DNA from: Orientallactaga sibirica
Taxonomy: Eukaryota; Chordata; Mammalia; Rodentia; Dipodidae
DNA length: 64,000 nt
Direction of reading: 5' to 3'
NCBI GenBank assembly: GCA_036365145.1
Contig: JAEOAD010000004.1
Location: 52,293,001-52,357,000 of the forward strand
Position numbers and translations under genes: made by a program. The stretch's first letter is position 1. The number at the start of each line of letters is the position of its first letter. The notes under the pieces were generated by a model that had not been told where the DNA came from, searched no databases, and worked only from the letters and a program-made list of their open reading frames with translations. Below, piece by piece: positions 22,695-34,345 of the stretch.

Positions 22695-22880
22695 TCTTTT
22701 TAAAAATAATTTTTATTTATTTATTTATTAGACAAAGAGAGGGGGGAGTGAAAATGGGTACGCCAAGGCCTCTAGCCACTGCAAATGAACTCTAGGTGTT
22801 ATGTGGGTTTTGGGGAATTGAACCTGGGTCCTTAGACTTCGCAGTCAAGTGCCTTAACTGCTAAGCCATCTCTCCAGCCC
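22695..22880 (-). mobile_element. DIP SINE with internal deletion
   Basis: 'gcaaatgaactctaggtg' jumps to 'ttatgtgggttttgggg', losing the central 30 or so nt. It ends 'gccatctctccagccc'. Confidence 0.86.
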
Positions 22881-22984
22881 CTGTTAGAGGTTTTATTGAA
22901 ACAAAACATTTAAAAAAGGAAATATATATATCTCATGACATCTAATGCTTAGGGCTCATATGTTATTTAGTATAAATACTATGC

Positions 22985-23100
22985 ATTTTGTACTGTTCAA
23001 TTTGAAAAAATGAAGAAATTGAGGGTTGAATACTTAATAGTTTGTCCAAGATTATATAGCAGTGGAGTCTAAAGTTGGCCCTATGTCTTTTGAACTTGGA
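22985..23100 (+). mobile_element. MIR relic
   Basis: 'tgaagaaattgagggttgaa', 'ttgtccaagattatatagc' and 'ccctatgtcttttgaac' follow the 3' half of the ancient mammalian MIR SINE. Confidence 0.6.
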
Positions 23101-23319
23101 TTATTTTTGTTTCTTAATCATGATTGTATTATTTCTAATATGTGCTAGTTTAAGTGCTGACTTTGGTCTTTCAGGAGCCTAGCAGGATTAGCAATTGTTT
23201 AAGAAGCAGCTGTTTATTGAATTGGGCAATGTGACTTCAGAACCTATCATAATGAAAGTGCCCAGGAAATTCCACCCCCAAATCTGGTGACTTGATATAT
23301 TTCACTTATTTATTGAAAT

Positions 23320-23457
23320 TCATTATGACTTCTATTGTTGAGACAGCTTTCCACTATTTTGCTAAGGTTGGATTTGGACTCCTGGACTTAAGAGATCTTC
23401 CTATCCCAGTCCCCACCAAATCTAGGACTACAAGCCTGTGCTACCAGACCTGACAAT
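23320..23457 (-). mobile_element. old 7SL-derived monomer
   Basis: 'ttgttgagacagctttccac ... cctggacttaagagatcttc ... tgctaccagacctg' retains B1 order but is much older than the other copies. Confidence 0.55.
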
Positions 23458-23778
23458 ATGCTACTTTAAGTCAGGTCCTTTGACATCAGGAGATGTTGAA
23501 AGAAATTTAATTCTGCTTGCTGTCTGCTTATCTTCCTGATAACCAGACATGCAGAAGAGAACTTCCTTCCCCCTGCCTGGAATCTCATTATCTCAGAAGA
23601 GGACTGAAGAATGCAGCCACACTGAATGGGACTTCATTAGCAGATAATCTCAGTTCCTTGGGGTCATTCAGGTTTCCAAAGATTTTATTTTTAAACTTTA
23701 GAGTTGTACTAATTTGTTAGGTACTAGTACAAATTATCTTTGAAACTTCACAACTGTCTGATCAAATAAAATACTTAG

Positions 23779-23862
23779 GAGCTGGGGTTGTAATAGTGGT
23801 AGAGTGCATATTTAGCATGCTTTGAGTTGAATTCTCAGTATCAAACAGCACACACACACCCT
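23779..23862 (+). mobile_element. ID-like element
   Basis: 'gagctggggttgtaatagtg', then 'gtagagtgcatatttagc' and 'gttgaattctcagtatc' resemble a diverged tRNA-type ID core with a CA tail. Confidence 0.55.
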
Positions 23863-23948
23863 GAACAATGATGTTTTGAAATTACAATATGAATATATAT
23901 GATATAGGATCAGTTTTTACTTTCAAGAAACAAGGGAAAGACAAGCAG

Positions 23949-24121
23949 GTTTTATTTTATTTTATTTTATTTTATTTTATTTTATTTTATTTTTTTGAGG
24001 TAGGATCTTGCTCTAGCCCAGGCTGACCAGGATGTTACTATGTAGTCTCAGGCTGGCCTTGAACTCACAGTGATCCTCCTGCCTCTGCCTCTGCCTCTGG
24101 AGTATACCACCATGCCCAGCC
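23949..24121 (-). mobile_element. B1 SINE with (TTTTA)n tail
   Basis: The tail is nine or so TTTTA units. The body shows 'ggctgaccaggatgttac' and a triplicated 'ctctgc' before a deletion of 'gctgggattaaaggc'. Confidence 0.86.
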
Positions 24122-24387
24122 AGACAAACAATTATAAAGTAGGAAAAAAAAAAAAAGAATTAGAGGGAACAGTTTAACCCAAACTGCACACATGTATTAA
24201 TAAAGATTAAAAAGAAAAAAATAATTAGATGCTTGTAAAAAAGGCTAGAAGTTTGAGGCAATGAGGCCTATAGGGCCAGTGAGGTTCATGGGCAGAGGCA
24301 GGCTACCTATTCTTCACCAGCATGTGGAGAAGATATGGTTCTGATCCAGGAACCACAGAGAGAACACAAACCTCCTAGGTTTCTCAG

Positions 24388-24540
24388 ACTTTTTTTTTGG
24401 TTTTTCGAGGTATGGTCTCACTCTGGTCCAGGCTGACCTGGAATTAACTATGTAGTCTCAGGGTGGCCTTGAATTCTCAGCAATCCTCCTACCTCTGCCT
24501 CCTGAGTGCTGGGATTAAAGGCATGCACCACCATGCCCGG

Positions 24541-24541
<1 letters not shown>
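24388..24541 (-). mobile_element. B1 SINE
   Basis: It is complete from 'tttttcgaggtatggtctc' to 'ccaccatgcccggc' and close to the window's B1 pattern. Confidence 0.9.

Positions 24542-24570
<29 letters not shown>
24542..24570. repeat. poly(T) run, 29 T
   Basis: It directly follows the 5' end of a minus-strand B1, so it is not that element's tail. It may be the tail of a lost insertion or an extended target duplication. Confidence 0.9.
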
Positions 24571-24573
<3 letters not shown>

Positions 24574-25100
24574 GTAAATCTATCTGCTACTTTGTACTTT
24601 GCTTTTTGCCCCTGGAATTAGTGCACAGTGGAGATCTGCAGCGGCCAAGCACAGGGACCCTGCTTCCTCACTTCCTGCCTGATCTGCCTGTAAATCCAGT
24701 TAGCTGAGCTCTGGGGAGAAGGGAGCCTGGGAAGGGGACTGTCCAGGGTTTTGGCCTCTGTCATTCAGGAAGATACACAGGAGGAAGTGGGTATGGAGGT
24801 TAACACATACCACTGAAAAATCAGAGTGTGATGAAACATTGCTTGTTTCCATGGCCACACTTCCTGACCTGGCTCACCCTCAGTCCTCATTAAAATGTCA
24901 CCTTTTGGTCTTTTTGTCCTGTCATGTGGACGATTATTCAGATTCTTCTTTTTAGTGTTCTGAACTGACAAGATTTTTTTAATCCATACCATTAGATTCT
25001 TCCTTAGTGAAAACGAATTAGATGATTTATATATACAGTTAAATATTATAAAAGCCCAATGTATTTGGAGCTTTTTATATCAAAACTAAGGAGAAATTAC

Positions 25101-25103
<3 letters not shown>

Positions 25104-25150
<47 letters not shown>
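25104..25150. repeat. (TG)n(TA)n microsatellite
   Basis: A TG run passes into ATATAT at 25139-25150. Confidence 0.95.
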
Positions 25151-25151
<1 letters not shown>

Positions 25152-25181
25152 GAGAGAATGATATGTATATTTATATTTATC

Positions 25182-25259
25182 ATATATCTTTATAGATATA
25201 TAGTTATATCTATATATTTATCTATATATCTTTATAGATATATAGTTATATCTATATAT
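25182..25259. repeat. AT-rich tandem palindrome, two 36-bp copies
   Basis: The 36-bp block beginning ATATATCTTTATAGATATAT occurs at 25182-25217 and again, identical, at 25224-25259. Each copy holds ATAGATATA and its inverse TATATCTAT, so it can fold back. Confidence 0.9.
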
Positions 25260-25737
25260 GTGTGTGTGTATGTATGTATACATTTGAAGAGAGAGTGTAT
25301 ATTTTGAATTTGTATATGTTTCTCCAGGAGAATGATTTTTGGCAGAATTCTTCAAGGATGCATAGAATGAAGTTTGTGTATATAATACATAATTATGTTT
25401 ATATACAACTTTTGTGAATGAAATGAAATTTGGATGAAGATTGTGCTGAAGACTTTTGATCCTTTGAGGAGCAAATTTCATTCTCCTATTTCAAGTTATG
25501 CAGCAATGTGCAAAGGAAGGAAGTTGTTTTCCAGCTTGGATGTATCTTTTGGCATGGTTTTCAGGTCAAGAGCCTAACTCTATTAAAAGTTTCATTGACT
25601 TCCAGAGAGAGGTAGAGAGTCCTGAAAAGCACTTTCCTTCCTTGGTCAGTGAGGTTCTATGTAAGCCTTATTTTCATTTCTGGAGTTCCTTCTGCAATAG
25701 TACCATTTTTTTTCTTTAAAACTTCTATTTTTTTTTT

Positions 25738-25915
25738 TAAAGTTATTGAGATTTTTTTTTAAAAAAATATTTTTAACTTTTTATTGACAACCTCTATACA
25801 TATTCACAATATATACTCTTATCATAATCCCCTTCCAGAACTCTCATTTGCCCATCTCCCCTGTCTTCTGAACCCCCTACTTCTTTCCAACTAGTCTCTC
25901 TTCTACTTAGATATG
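25738..25915 (-). mobile_element. L1 3' end fragment
   Basis: 'actttttattgacaacctc' followed by 'tatacatattcacaatatat' and C-rich 'atccccttccagaac' resembles the antisense 3' end of rodent L1, 5'-truncated. Confidence 0.5.
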
Positions 25916-26338
25916 TCAGGTTTTTTTTTTTCTTTTTGTTTTGTTTTATTTTGTTGTGTTGTGTTGTGTTGTTTTTCCCCTCATATTACCCAGGTTTTGT
26001 GCAGGTAGCAACAGCCACTGTGAGGTTATAAATGCCACCATCACTTTGCAAATTAAAGACAGTAAGTATTCCACCTATCCTTTGGCTGTTACTTGCTTTA
26101 TGCTACCTCTTTCTCACTGGTCCATGAGCCTTTCAGGGTGTGATAGAAATGTCTCATTTAGTGCTGAACACTCAACTGTTACCCAATACATAGAAAAGCT
26201 TTTGAGAAGTAAGTGTTAGATACCAGCTAATAACTTCAGAGAAACAAATAAGACCCTGTGTTCCCGATTACTTACAAAGAGTATTTGCATTTCATTTTTT
26301 CTTGATATTTATTCTTTCATCTGCTTTGTATATTTTTA

Positions 26339-26583
26339 TTTTATTTTTATTTTTGAGAGAGACAGACAGACAGACAGAGAGAGAGGGAGAGGGAGACAGA
26401 TAGAGAATGGGCATGCCAGCAGTCTTTCAGCTGCTGTGAACGAAATCCAGATGTGTGCGCCCCCTTGTGGGCAAGTGCACCTTGCGTCACTTTGCATCTG
26501 GCTAAACGTTGGACCTGGAGATTGGAACCGGGTTCTTATGCTTAGCAGGCAAGCGTCTTAACCGCTAAGCCATCTCTCCAGCC
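26339..26583 (-). mobile_element. DIP SINE, long subtype, 17-18-bp target duplication
   Basis: CTGCTTTGTATATTTTTA lies at 26321-26338 and 26584-26601; the first C may belong to the SINE. The long-subtype segment 'gcgcccccttgtgggcaagt' is present. Confidence 0.94.
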
Positions 26584-26832
26584 CTGCTTTGTATATTTTT
26601 AATTCATTTTAATGTAGAAGGAAAAATGGTATTCTAAAAGAAGAACACTCAAACTGATTTTTAGAAGTATTCACAGATATCTAAGCCAGCTCAGTATGTG
26701 TAAAGCATCCATGATGTTACCTAGTAGTCTTAGTTGAGAATTATCCAGGTGTACTTGATTCTCATTTGTGAATATTTCCTAATGGAAGAAGTGGCTGCAG
26801 GGAGAGGATCTGAAGTAACAATCTAGGTTTTT

Positions 26833-27102
26833 AGGAAGAAATAAAATGCCTGCAATTAATCCAACCATTGCAGGGAATTAAAATGATTAACCATAGAAAT
26901 TAATCAGTGTGGAGAAATTTAATGCACAAGGAAGTAGAAAAAGGTTTGTATGAAAAGTAGAACAGGAAGTTATAGAGTAAGAATTTCTGATGTTTGTATT
27001 TTTATTTCAATTTAGAGGTCTGGGTAATTCTAGATACTAATGGGATGGTTTTTAGGAGCAGAGGTAGAGAATAAACACATGTCCAGACATGTGCACATGT
27101 GC
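26833..27102 (+). repeat. inverted duplication, left arm
   Basis: Its reverse complement matches 28043-28294 over the whole length with scattered substitutions. This arm keeps 18 bp, between two AGAAATT-type repeats near 26896-26920, that are missing from the right arm. It contains no repeat family that I recognise. Confidence 0.9.
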
Positions 27103-27412
27103 ATGCATGCGCATGCGTGTGCACCCCCTCAGGTAGTCCAGGTTTTCAATATTTAATTAGGAATCAATTCAGAGTCTTATCCATTAGGATATCTGAATAG
27201 AAATAATACTGATGCTAAAAATAAACAGTCAAGATTTTATAGATTGGTAAAGTAATTCAACTACCCTTTGAACTCCTCCTCTGTGACAAACAGGACTCGA
27301 GTCTATGTTGTTTCTGTACATTGCTTTTGCTCTCCGGGAATGCTGCCTTCCTTTAGTGGATACTTGTTAACAAAACACAGGACATGCTAGTTTCCCATGT
27401 TCCTTTTATTTG

Positions 27413-27567
27413 TTAAAAAAAATTTTTTTTTTGAGTTAAGGTCTCACTGTTGTCCAGGGTGATTTGTAATTCATTCTGTAGCCCCAGCCTGGCCTTGAAG
27501 TCACAGTGATCCTCCTACCTCAGCCTCCTGAGGGCTGGGATTAAAGGCATGTGCTACCATGCCTGGC
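27413..27567 (-). mobile_element. B1 SINE
   Basis: 'ttttgagttaaggtctcac ... gagggctgggattaaaggc ... catgcctggcc'. It lies in the spacer of the inverted duplication. Confidence 0.87.
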
Positions 27568-27753
27568 CCTTGTGCTATTTTTGTTTTAGACTTGATCACC
27601 CTTATGAAACAGAATTTGTGCCACCCCAAATTCTGACTGTTTGGGAGATTGATGCCATCTGCCCAGTTAGCTACCATCTACCAGCCTGGTGGTCTCTTTC
27701 CACTGATGCTCCCCTCTCCCAGATTTTTCATAGTCCTCTCTATATTCATTCAT

Positions 27754-27865
27754 TCTCCTTCCCTCCCTCCCTCCCCTTCTTTTTATTTCTTTCTCTTTTT
27801 CTTCTCCTTCTCCTCCTCCTATCTTCTTCTTTTTCTTCTTCTTCCTCCTTCTTCTATCTTCTTCA
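27754..27865. repeat. pyrimidine-rich (TTC)n/(TCC)n tract
   Basis: Irregular CTT and TCC units run into a B1. Poly-Lys and poly-Ser frames over it are artefacts. Confidence 0.9.
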
Positions 27866-27966
27866 GTAGGTCTCACTCTAACCCAGGCTGCCCTGAAATT
27901 CACTATGTAGTCCTACCTCTGCCTCCTGAGCACTGGAGTTAAAGGCATGGTCCATTATGCCTGGTT
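27866..27966 (-). mobile_element. B1 SINE, internally deleted
   Basis: 'gtaggtctcactctaaccc' passes from 'cactatgtag' straight to 'tcctacctctgcctcc', missing the middle. The pyrimidine tract is probably its expanded tail. Confidence 0.8.
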
Positions 27967-28042
27967 AGTTTTATATTCATGATTTCTATTAGAATGGGAT
28001 TTGTAACTCCTGAAATAGCCTACATTTATTGTGTATGTGTGT

Positions 28043-28294
28043 GTGCACATGTACACGTGTCTGGACATGTGTTTATTCTCTACCTCTGCTCCTAAAAACC
28101 ATCTCATTGGTATCTAGAATTACCAGACCTCTAAATTGAAATAAAAATACAAACCTCAGAAATTCTTACTCTAACTTCCTGTTTTACTTTTCATACAAAT
28201 CTTTTTCTACTTCCTTGTGCATTCATTTTCTCTGGTTAATGATTTTAATTCCTTGCAATGGTTGGATTAATTTCAGGCATTTTCATTCCTTCCT
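28043..28294 (-). repeat. inverted duplication, right arm, followed by A18
   Basis: This is the reverse complement of 26833-27102, about 93% alike outside an 18-bp gap and two small gaps by eye. It is followed on the plus strand by 18 A (28295-28312), where the left arm has only AAAAA in the matching position. Confidence 0.9.
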
Positions 28295-28879
28295 AAAAAA
28301 AAAAAAAAAAAATTGCCCAATGTGTCTCCCACTGTAAAACTGATAAAGCCTAATTAAAGTATCTCCTATTTCTATTCTGTTTCTCTTCTCTAGTTGGTAG
28401 GTGTTTCTGGAGGGAGAAAGTGGACCAGGATAACCTGATGGCCAACTCTGCAAAGATGCTATGCAGTTTCCATTGCTTCCACAAGAGTTAGTGTTTTATT
28501 ATCACATATAGATTAAAAAAAAAATCTCAAACACATTTTATTCAAGAAATAAGGGCAGAGAGGAGGTGCCAGGTTTCAAACAGTGCCAGACAAAGTCTTA
28601 TATGCTTGGTGATTGCCTAGCATGCTATTCTTAGCTAGTTCCCTCTGGACCCTTTCAGTCTGGCTCTTAGAGCATGTTAACAACCCTACCTCTCCCCCCC
28701 CCCCCGCTTCATCCACTGATGGTGTTTGCAGAACCCAGGATGCTGGTTTTTTTTTTTTTTTTTTTTTTTTTGGCAAAGATTATGCTAACCTTTACAGTCG
28801 ATATTTATTTGCATCATCTCTTTGTCTATGAATATAAAAAATGTTTCTAATAAAATCAATCAGATTGATTGTATCTACA

Positions 28880-28950
28880 AAAAAGTTCATGGGCAAAGCA
28901 CATGGCTAGCATGTATAAGGGCCTGATTTGATCCCCAACATCACCCCCTC
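28880..28950 (+). mobile_element. ID-like element, diverged
   Basis: 'agcacatggctagcatgtat' and 'aagggcctgatttgatcc' resemble the ID core. The head is degraded. Confidence 0.5.
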
Positions 28951-29251
28951 ACCACGCACATACAAAGAAAGGTGCAAAGTCCAGTTTACCCCTTTAGCTT
29001 CTGATAGTCAGCACAATGAGCATAGTAATTCCAAATGTCACATCTGCACATCAGTCTTCCTTAGAGAAATAGTGACTGCTACAGCAGCTGTTTGTAGCCA
29101 ATTTGAAAGTATCCTTATATTTCCAAACTCTAATAGATTATTACAGAAAATCAAATCACAAGGCAACTTTCCTCATAATGTCAGCAAGTTTTGGCTACTC
29201 AAGGTGTGGATGACACAACTTTCTTACCCATACTCAATGATATATTTTCCT

Positions 29252-29423
29252 AAATATTTTTATTTATTTTAGAGAGGTGGGAGAGGAGAGAGAGAATCAC
29301 CAGAGCTTTAAACTCCAGGTTCATGAGCCACTTTGTGCATTTGGCTTTACATGGGTACTGGGGAATAAAGCACAAATAGGCTTTGCAAGTAAGTATCTAA
29401 CTACTGAGGTATCTCCCCCGCCC
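29252..29423 (-). mobile_element. DIP SINE, strongly diverged
   Basis: 'gagccactttgtgcatttgg', 'ctttacatgggtactgggg' and a terminal 'gtatctcccccgccc' remain. The 'gccactgcaaac' part is lost. Confidence 0.7.
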
Positions 29424-30049
29424 TTGTGGTTTTTTTTTTTTTTTCCCACAAGACAATATCCTGTAACTTGCCTAAACTTTAGGTGATTTGGATGGGTGAC
29501 AAGATTTGATTCTGTGAGAGAGTGGACAAGATGGTATAGCTAGGTTGGCTGAAGATTGTAGAACAACTAACCAAGGTGGCATGAGTAACATCTAGCCAGG
29601 ACACTCCTACTTGACTAAGTAGAGCCTTTAAAAGGCTCTGTTTCTTTATATGATTTTCCCAGATGAGATCAACTATGCAATTTTGGGTGGCTTGAGGAAT
29701 TGGATGACAACTTTGGACTCTTGATTAACTCTTTTGAACTGGATAGTTCTGGAATTGAGGATTCCATTAATTTGTGCATACTGGATGGTATAGCTGGTTA
29801 GCTTTTCTAGACTTGGAGACTGGACTGTTCTTTCCTGAGTGGTGTGGATGACTTTCTTGACTTCGGCTGAAATAACTCTTCTGTATTTAACCAGCAGAGG
29901 CTGAATTTCTAGAGTATACTCATCTGCTATCTTGTGTTGATGGGTTGTACTTTGGATACCAAGGAGGATACAGCTTCCATAATTTCCTGGTTCAGCTTTT
30001 CATGTGCTCATAGCCTTAGGTATTTTTGATTTAGATTAAGCTTCCTACT

Positions 30050-30289
30050 TAGTCTTTAGCAGGCAGAGCCCTGCTGGAGGAAGTATGTCACTGGGGATCT
30101 TAAGTCCAGCTCTACTAGGTCCGCTTAAAGTCAGCTTGTGCTACCTGGTGCTGGTTCTTTTCTCTCTCTGCTATGGATGTATGATGAAGTTTCTTCCCTT
30201 GGAATCTGTAAGTCTAAAATAAACCCTTTCCCCACTTAAGCTGCTTCTGGTCGGGATTTTGTCCCTGTGACGAGAAGGTAACTGCAACA
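30050..30289 (+). mobile_element. LTR 3' portion, ERVL-MaLR-like (copy 4)
   Basis: The 3' end AAAATAAACCCTTTCCCCAC ... GTAACTGCAACA matches the minus-strand 3' end of the LTR at 34346-34694. The 5' limit is uncertain and may extend toward 29486. Confidence 0.5.
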
Positions 30290-30439
30290 TGCAGGGACCT
30301 CCTCAATCCTGCAGTTGTAATGAAGAAGACAAAAACAGGTGAAGGTAAATGCTATGACCTAAGAAACTGAGTAGGTATTTCCTAAAATTGTCCAATTTGG
30401 AATCCTTCAATTCAAGCTGTTCATCTCAAGATAGAGGCT

Positions 30440-30650
30440 GGGCTGTGTGCATATTGGAGAGTGTGAGAAGCCAGTAGCTGCTCAGTTCACAAAGCTGGCT
30501 GCCTCCGCCATCTCAATCTGGCACTGAAGGCCTGGAGGACTCCTGGAGAGTGACTGCTCTTCAGTCACATTGGGAGGCTGACGATGCTGCATTCTGGTGC
30601 CCATGAAGGATGGCAGCATCAGGGTAGATGCACACACCAGCAAGTAGAAT
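30440..30650 (+). mobile_element. dispersed rodent repeat fragment (unassigned)
   Basis: 'gctgctcagttcacaaagct', 'atctcaatctggcactgaag' and 'gcctggaggactcctggaga' are familiar from a dispersed repeat also seen in mouse. I cannot name the family. 51800-51930 looks like an earlier part of it. Confidence 0.4.
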
Positions 30651-31724
30651 GGGCAGCCTTTCTTTTTTTAAAGTGCCCCCATTGTTTGCTCTTTGAACTT
30701 CTCCTCGGTCACCCAGAGATTGAGTGTCATGGTGGTCTTCTTCAAGCCATGCCCGATGCCACGTGTCCCATTTTCTAGAAATGTCTCAGTCCCCATCAAC
30801 ATCTTAATTCCATATTCTGGAAGGCCAGTAGGTGTCTTTAGAACACTCCCCAGTTCCATCCGCTCTGTTTGACACCGCTCTTAGGATGCTCTGTGTCCAT
30901 GTTAAGTTGTATTAGTGACAGGACTACAGATTTTAGTGCATTTCCTGTGCTGTCCAGCAAAGTGCATTGCATCCTAGATGTACGAAGGCAACTTGTGAAA
31001 TATGGCCAGTCTGAAGGGACTTCATGGTATAGGAAGTGCCCTCTTGATTTATTGATCCAAGTTCAGAGAAATCTCAGTTCATTTCTCTGTGTAGTAGTGA
31101 GCTTTGTTAGTGGAATAGGTTCATATTTAAATTGTAAATTGAACTTAAGGCATTATGTTTATCTAAAATATAAGATTTACTACTTTTTTCAATGTTTTTG
31201 CTTCATTTCCATTTTTTAATCATTTTACTGGTTTTGTTACTATTTATGGTAAAAATCTCCTTCTAGGTGGTGGACAAAGGGGGATTTCCTCTAGCTATTT
31301 ATTTCATATCAAAGTTGATACACAAGGTCACCCATGTTCTTAAATCATCTTCCTGCCCCCCCCCCAGCAGACTCGCAGATGTCTTTTTGATTTTCTTTTT
31401 CTCTTTCCTTTCTTGGGCTCAACCCTCACTGAAAACCCCTAGCAAGTAGAAAGAATAGTTGATGACTTGAATATCTGCCCAAAGTTTATTATTTGTGACC
31501 ATAGCAACCATTGGTGGTCACATTTTTTTTTTTTTTGTCCTCTTCTTAGCTCATATGAAAATGTTTGCTGTAACTTCCTGTAACAACCCCTGCTGTGGGT
31601 TCTGGCTGTGTCCTCGCTCATCATGAAGGGCTATCTAATGTTTTTCTTTTAAAAAGAAAACAGTGGAGTATAACTGTTGTAATATTTGAGTACTTCATTC
31701 ATGGGGGTTTTTAGAAGTCTCTTG

Positions 31725-32045
31725 GGACTACCTTGAATACCTTTCTGTTAGTTTGTACTACTGTTCCACAGTACCATAAAGTGGATAATTTATGAAAAAT
31801 AGAAATTTGTTTCCATGCAGTTTTGGAGGCTACGAAGCCTAAGATCAAGGTACCAACATCTGTTGAGGGCCTTCATCCACTCTTCCTGTGGCCTACTGTT
31901 GAATAAGAGCTCATAGCCTCAAGCCTTATATATGATTTACATGACTGTCATCCTCAACACTGACCATTAGGTATCTTCTCAGCACTGTTGCATTTAAGTT
32001 TCTAACATGAATTTGGGAGGGGTACAAAACTATAGCATTTAAATT
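31725..32045 (-). mobile_element. MLT1-type LTR fragment
   Basis: On the plus strand, 'accataaagtggataattta', 'cagttttggaggctacgaag', 'tgaatttgggaggggtac' and 'aaactatagca' are the antisense landmarks of an MLT1 (MaLR) LTR in the right order. Confidence 0.75.
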
Positions 32046-32604
32046 TTATATCCACATCCTGTCATTTACTGACATTTTTAGTGCCAGTGGGATCCTACAA
32101 TGAAAATAACATATTGCTTTCTTAAAGTAATACACAGTGTAAAAAGGTAAATATATAGGCTGTGTCCCATATGGCTGTCCCACTGTGATCATCTCTAAAT
32201 GACTCCCTAATTATTTAGTGAACCAGAACGTGAGAATGGGAGGAAGAAGGAGAGACCAGGGCTGGCTTCTCTGAGGAAGCACCACAGAACTGGCCTGCTA
32301 CAGAGAGTGCAGTGTGCTGTACCATATGGGTGGACATGGGCACATCACCTTGCAGTTCACTAAAGTGGACGCACAAAATTATGTATGGGTGCTTTAAGTA
32401 GTGCTTTAGTAGTGCTTAAGGGGCTGGGAGACTGAAGAAAGTCCTATGAGTTATACCTTAAAGAAAAGATTGTATAATCTAGAGATATAGTATGGCAAAA
32501 CAAAAGTAGATCAGTAAGAATTTCTAGGATTAGCTACATAATTAGGATTAAGTGGTTTCTGTGTGCTAAGCACTGCAATGGTAGGAGTGTCTTTAAGGAT
32601 GTTT

Positions 32605-32745
32605 GTCTGTTTTGAGGCAGGGTCTCACTTTAGCTCAGGCTGATCTATAACACACTCAACAATACTGGCTGGCCTCAAACTCAGTGATCCTGGTACCTCA
32701 GTTTCCTGAATGTTGGCATTATAGACAAGAGCTACCACCATTAGC
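32605..32745 (-). mobile_element. B1 SINE, diverged
   Basis: 'ttgaggcagggtctcacttt ... gatcctggtacctcagtttc ... caccattagc'. Confidence 0.75.
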
Positions 32746-33117
32746 TTTAAAAAAATTCTTAGAGTCTTTTGAAAATAAAATATGTATAACTGAAAACATT
32801 TTAGTTTTGTACATTCATGTGAATGAAGTGATAGTGAAGTTCCCGCAAGCACAGGAAGGGGAGAGAGATTACCATGAGGCAAGGAAGTAAAGTCTTGTTT
32901 CTCCTCTGCTGCCTGGAGTCCCTTTGCTTTGCCCAGATGGGAATAGTGGGTAGAAGACGCTTTCCAGTACTAGTGATTCTGAGAGAAGTGGGTAAGTGCC
33001 CCATCCCTTCAGACGCCAAAGTCATGGCTCTGGGCTCTCTCAGGTTGGAGGTTTACTACTCTGCTTTAATCACCAGTAACCCTCCTCCCCACCCCTATTC
33101 TGACCTCTGGCTTTTAT

Positions 33118-33120
<3 letters not shown>

Positions 33121-33162
<42 letters not shown>

Positions 33163-33182
33163 ACAGTTACCCCCCCCCCCCC
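33121..33182. repeat. (AC)n plus poly(C)
   Basis: Twenty AC units are followed by CCACAGTTA and a 13-C run. Confidence 0.95.
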
Positions 33183-33231
33183 AGCTTTTATAATCCGTGA
33201 CTTTTGGCAGCAGCTAACAACAAGCAGTAGT

Positions 33232-33234
<3 letters not shown>

Positions 33235-33269
<35 letters not shown>

Positions 33270-33285
33270 GTGTGTGTGTGTGTGG
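33235..33285. repeat. poly(T) 34 followed by (TG)n
   Basis: A homopolymer of 34 T ends in GGTGTGTGTGTGTGTGG. No attached SINE is visible. Confidence 0.95.
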
Positions 33286-33759
33286 TGAGCATCCCTTATA
33301 ATAGATGCTCTCCTACAGGGTGCTTGGAAGGGGAGAGACTAGAGGTGACTTCCCAAAGGAATTAACATAGAGCGATCCCTTCCTTGGGTACTAGACCCTT
33401 AGCCCTACAGTGACAAGTGGCACTAGTACAGCTGCAGGGCGATGGGAATTATAATCCTTGGTTCTTGACAGCTCTCAGGATGTGTGCATCCAAACAATTG
33501 GCCCATAAGGCTTGGCAGCTCTCTGGAGAAATTCCAGGGGCTTAGTTGCTCTTCTCTGGCTCTTCACTCCTTCACTCTTCAGCCTCAGTTCCATGCCTTC
33601 TCTCTACTTCAACAGTCCCTTGTCTCCACCGCCCCTGTTCCCTGTTGCCCTCTCAAGCTCTTAGCGTCCCTCCACTTCTCTCCTCTCTGTCACTGGTGCT
33701 GCTTGATGCTTCCCTTCTTGCTTCATGTTTCCAGCTCAACCTGCTCCACTGATGCAGAT

Positions 33760-34340
33760 TTAAAAGTAGGGAGGAAAAGTTTGCTCAATAGAAGCCTTTT
33801 ATTGGGATCTAATGCTGTAAAACCAGAAGGTAGCAAGAGGGTATCCCTCAGCTGGCTCACAAAGGTGGCTGAACACCCTGTTTATACAGCTAGAGAAACA
33901 AGCCAATTAGACAAGGTTGTTTGCACCAATCACAGCAGACTACCATGCAGTGAAGGACTAAGTTTACACCATTCATGGTACAGTCCCTCAAGCAAAGGAG
34001 AAGGCCTGCTCTCACCAGTCACAACTGTCCTCCATGCAAATGGAGGACTGTACCAGTCACAAGCCTTTGTCCAGGCCATCCAGGCTAGGGTTCCTCCTTG
34101 GGACTGGGTGGAAAAGGCAGCGGGGTCATCTAGAGTTCACCAAGGCCTGGGATGGGTGAAGCCTGGAATAAGCTATTTGAAACAGCCATGGCTGAGAGCT
34201 TTCAGGAACTGAGGTTGTGCACTGGCAACAAGCAGCTGTGTTTTCCGTGTTTCTTACTCAAGGCATCAATGGGGTGTTCAGAAAGGTTTGAGCTGGCCTG
34301 AAGGTAGTCCATCTGGCTGTTTGGCCTGATGGCTGGCAAT
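33760..34340 (-). mobile_element. possible ERV LTR
   Basis: On the minus strand a TATAAA (33886-33881) lies about 75 bp before AATAAA (about 33807-33802), with CCAAT-type motifs on either strand nearby. The spacing suggests an LTR with a short R region. Borders and target duplications were not found. A 242-codon plus-strand frame (33484-34212) crosses it and is not supported as a gene. Confidence 0.3.
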
Positions 34341-34345
34341 CCTTC

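Noticed and set aside
30668..30859. 63-codon minus-strand frame followed by A-rich DNA
   Set aside because: I considered a processed pseudogene, but I recognise no parent gene, and the A run is short and directly at the stop codon.
33484..34212. 242-codon plus-strand open frame, the longest in the window
   Set aside because: It crosses a likely LTR with TATA and AATAAA signals on the other strand, has no recognisable domain, and its first part is Ser/Leu-rich pyrimidine-biased sequence.
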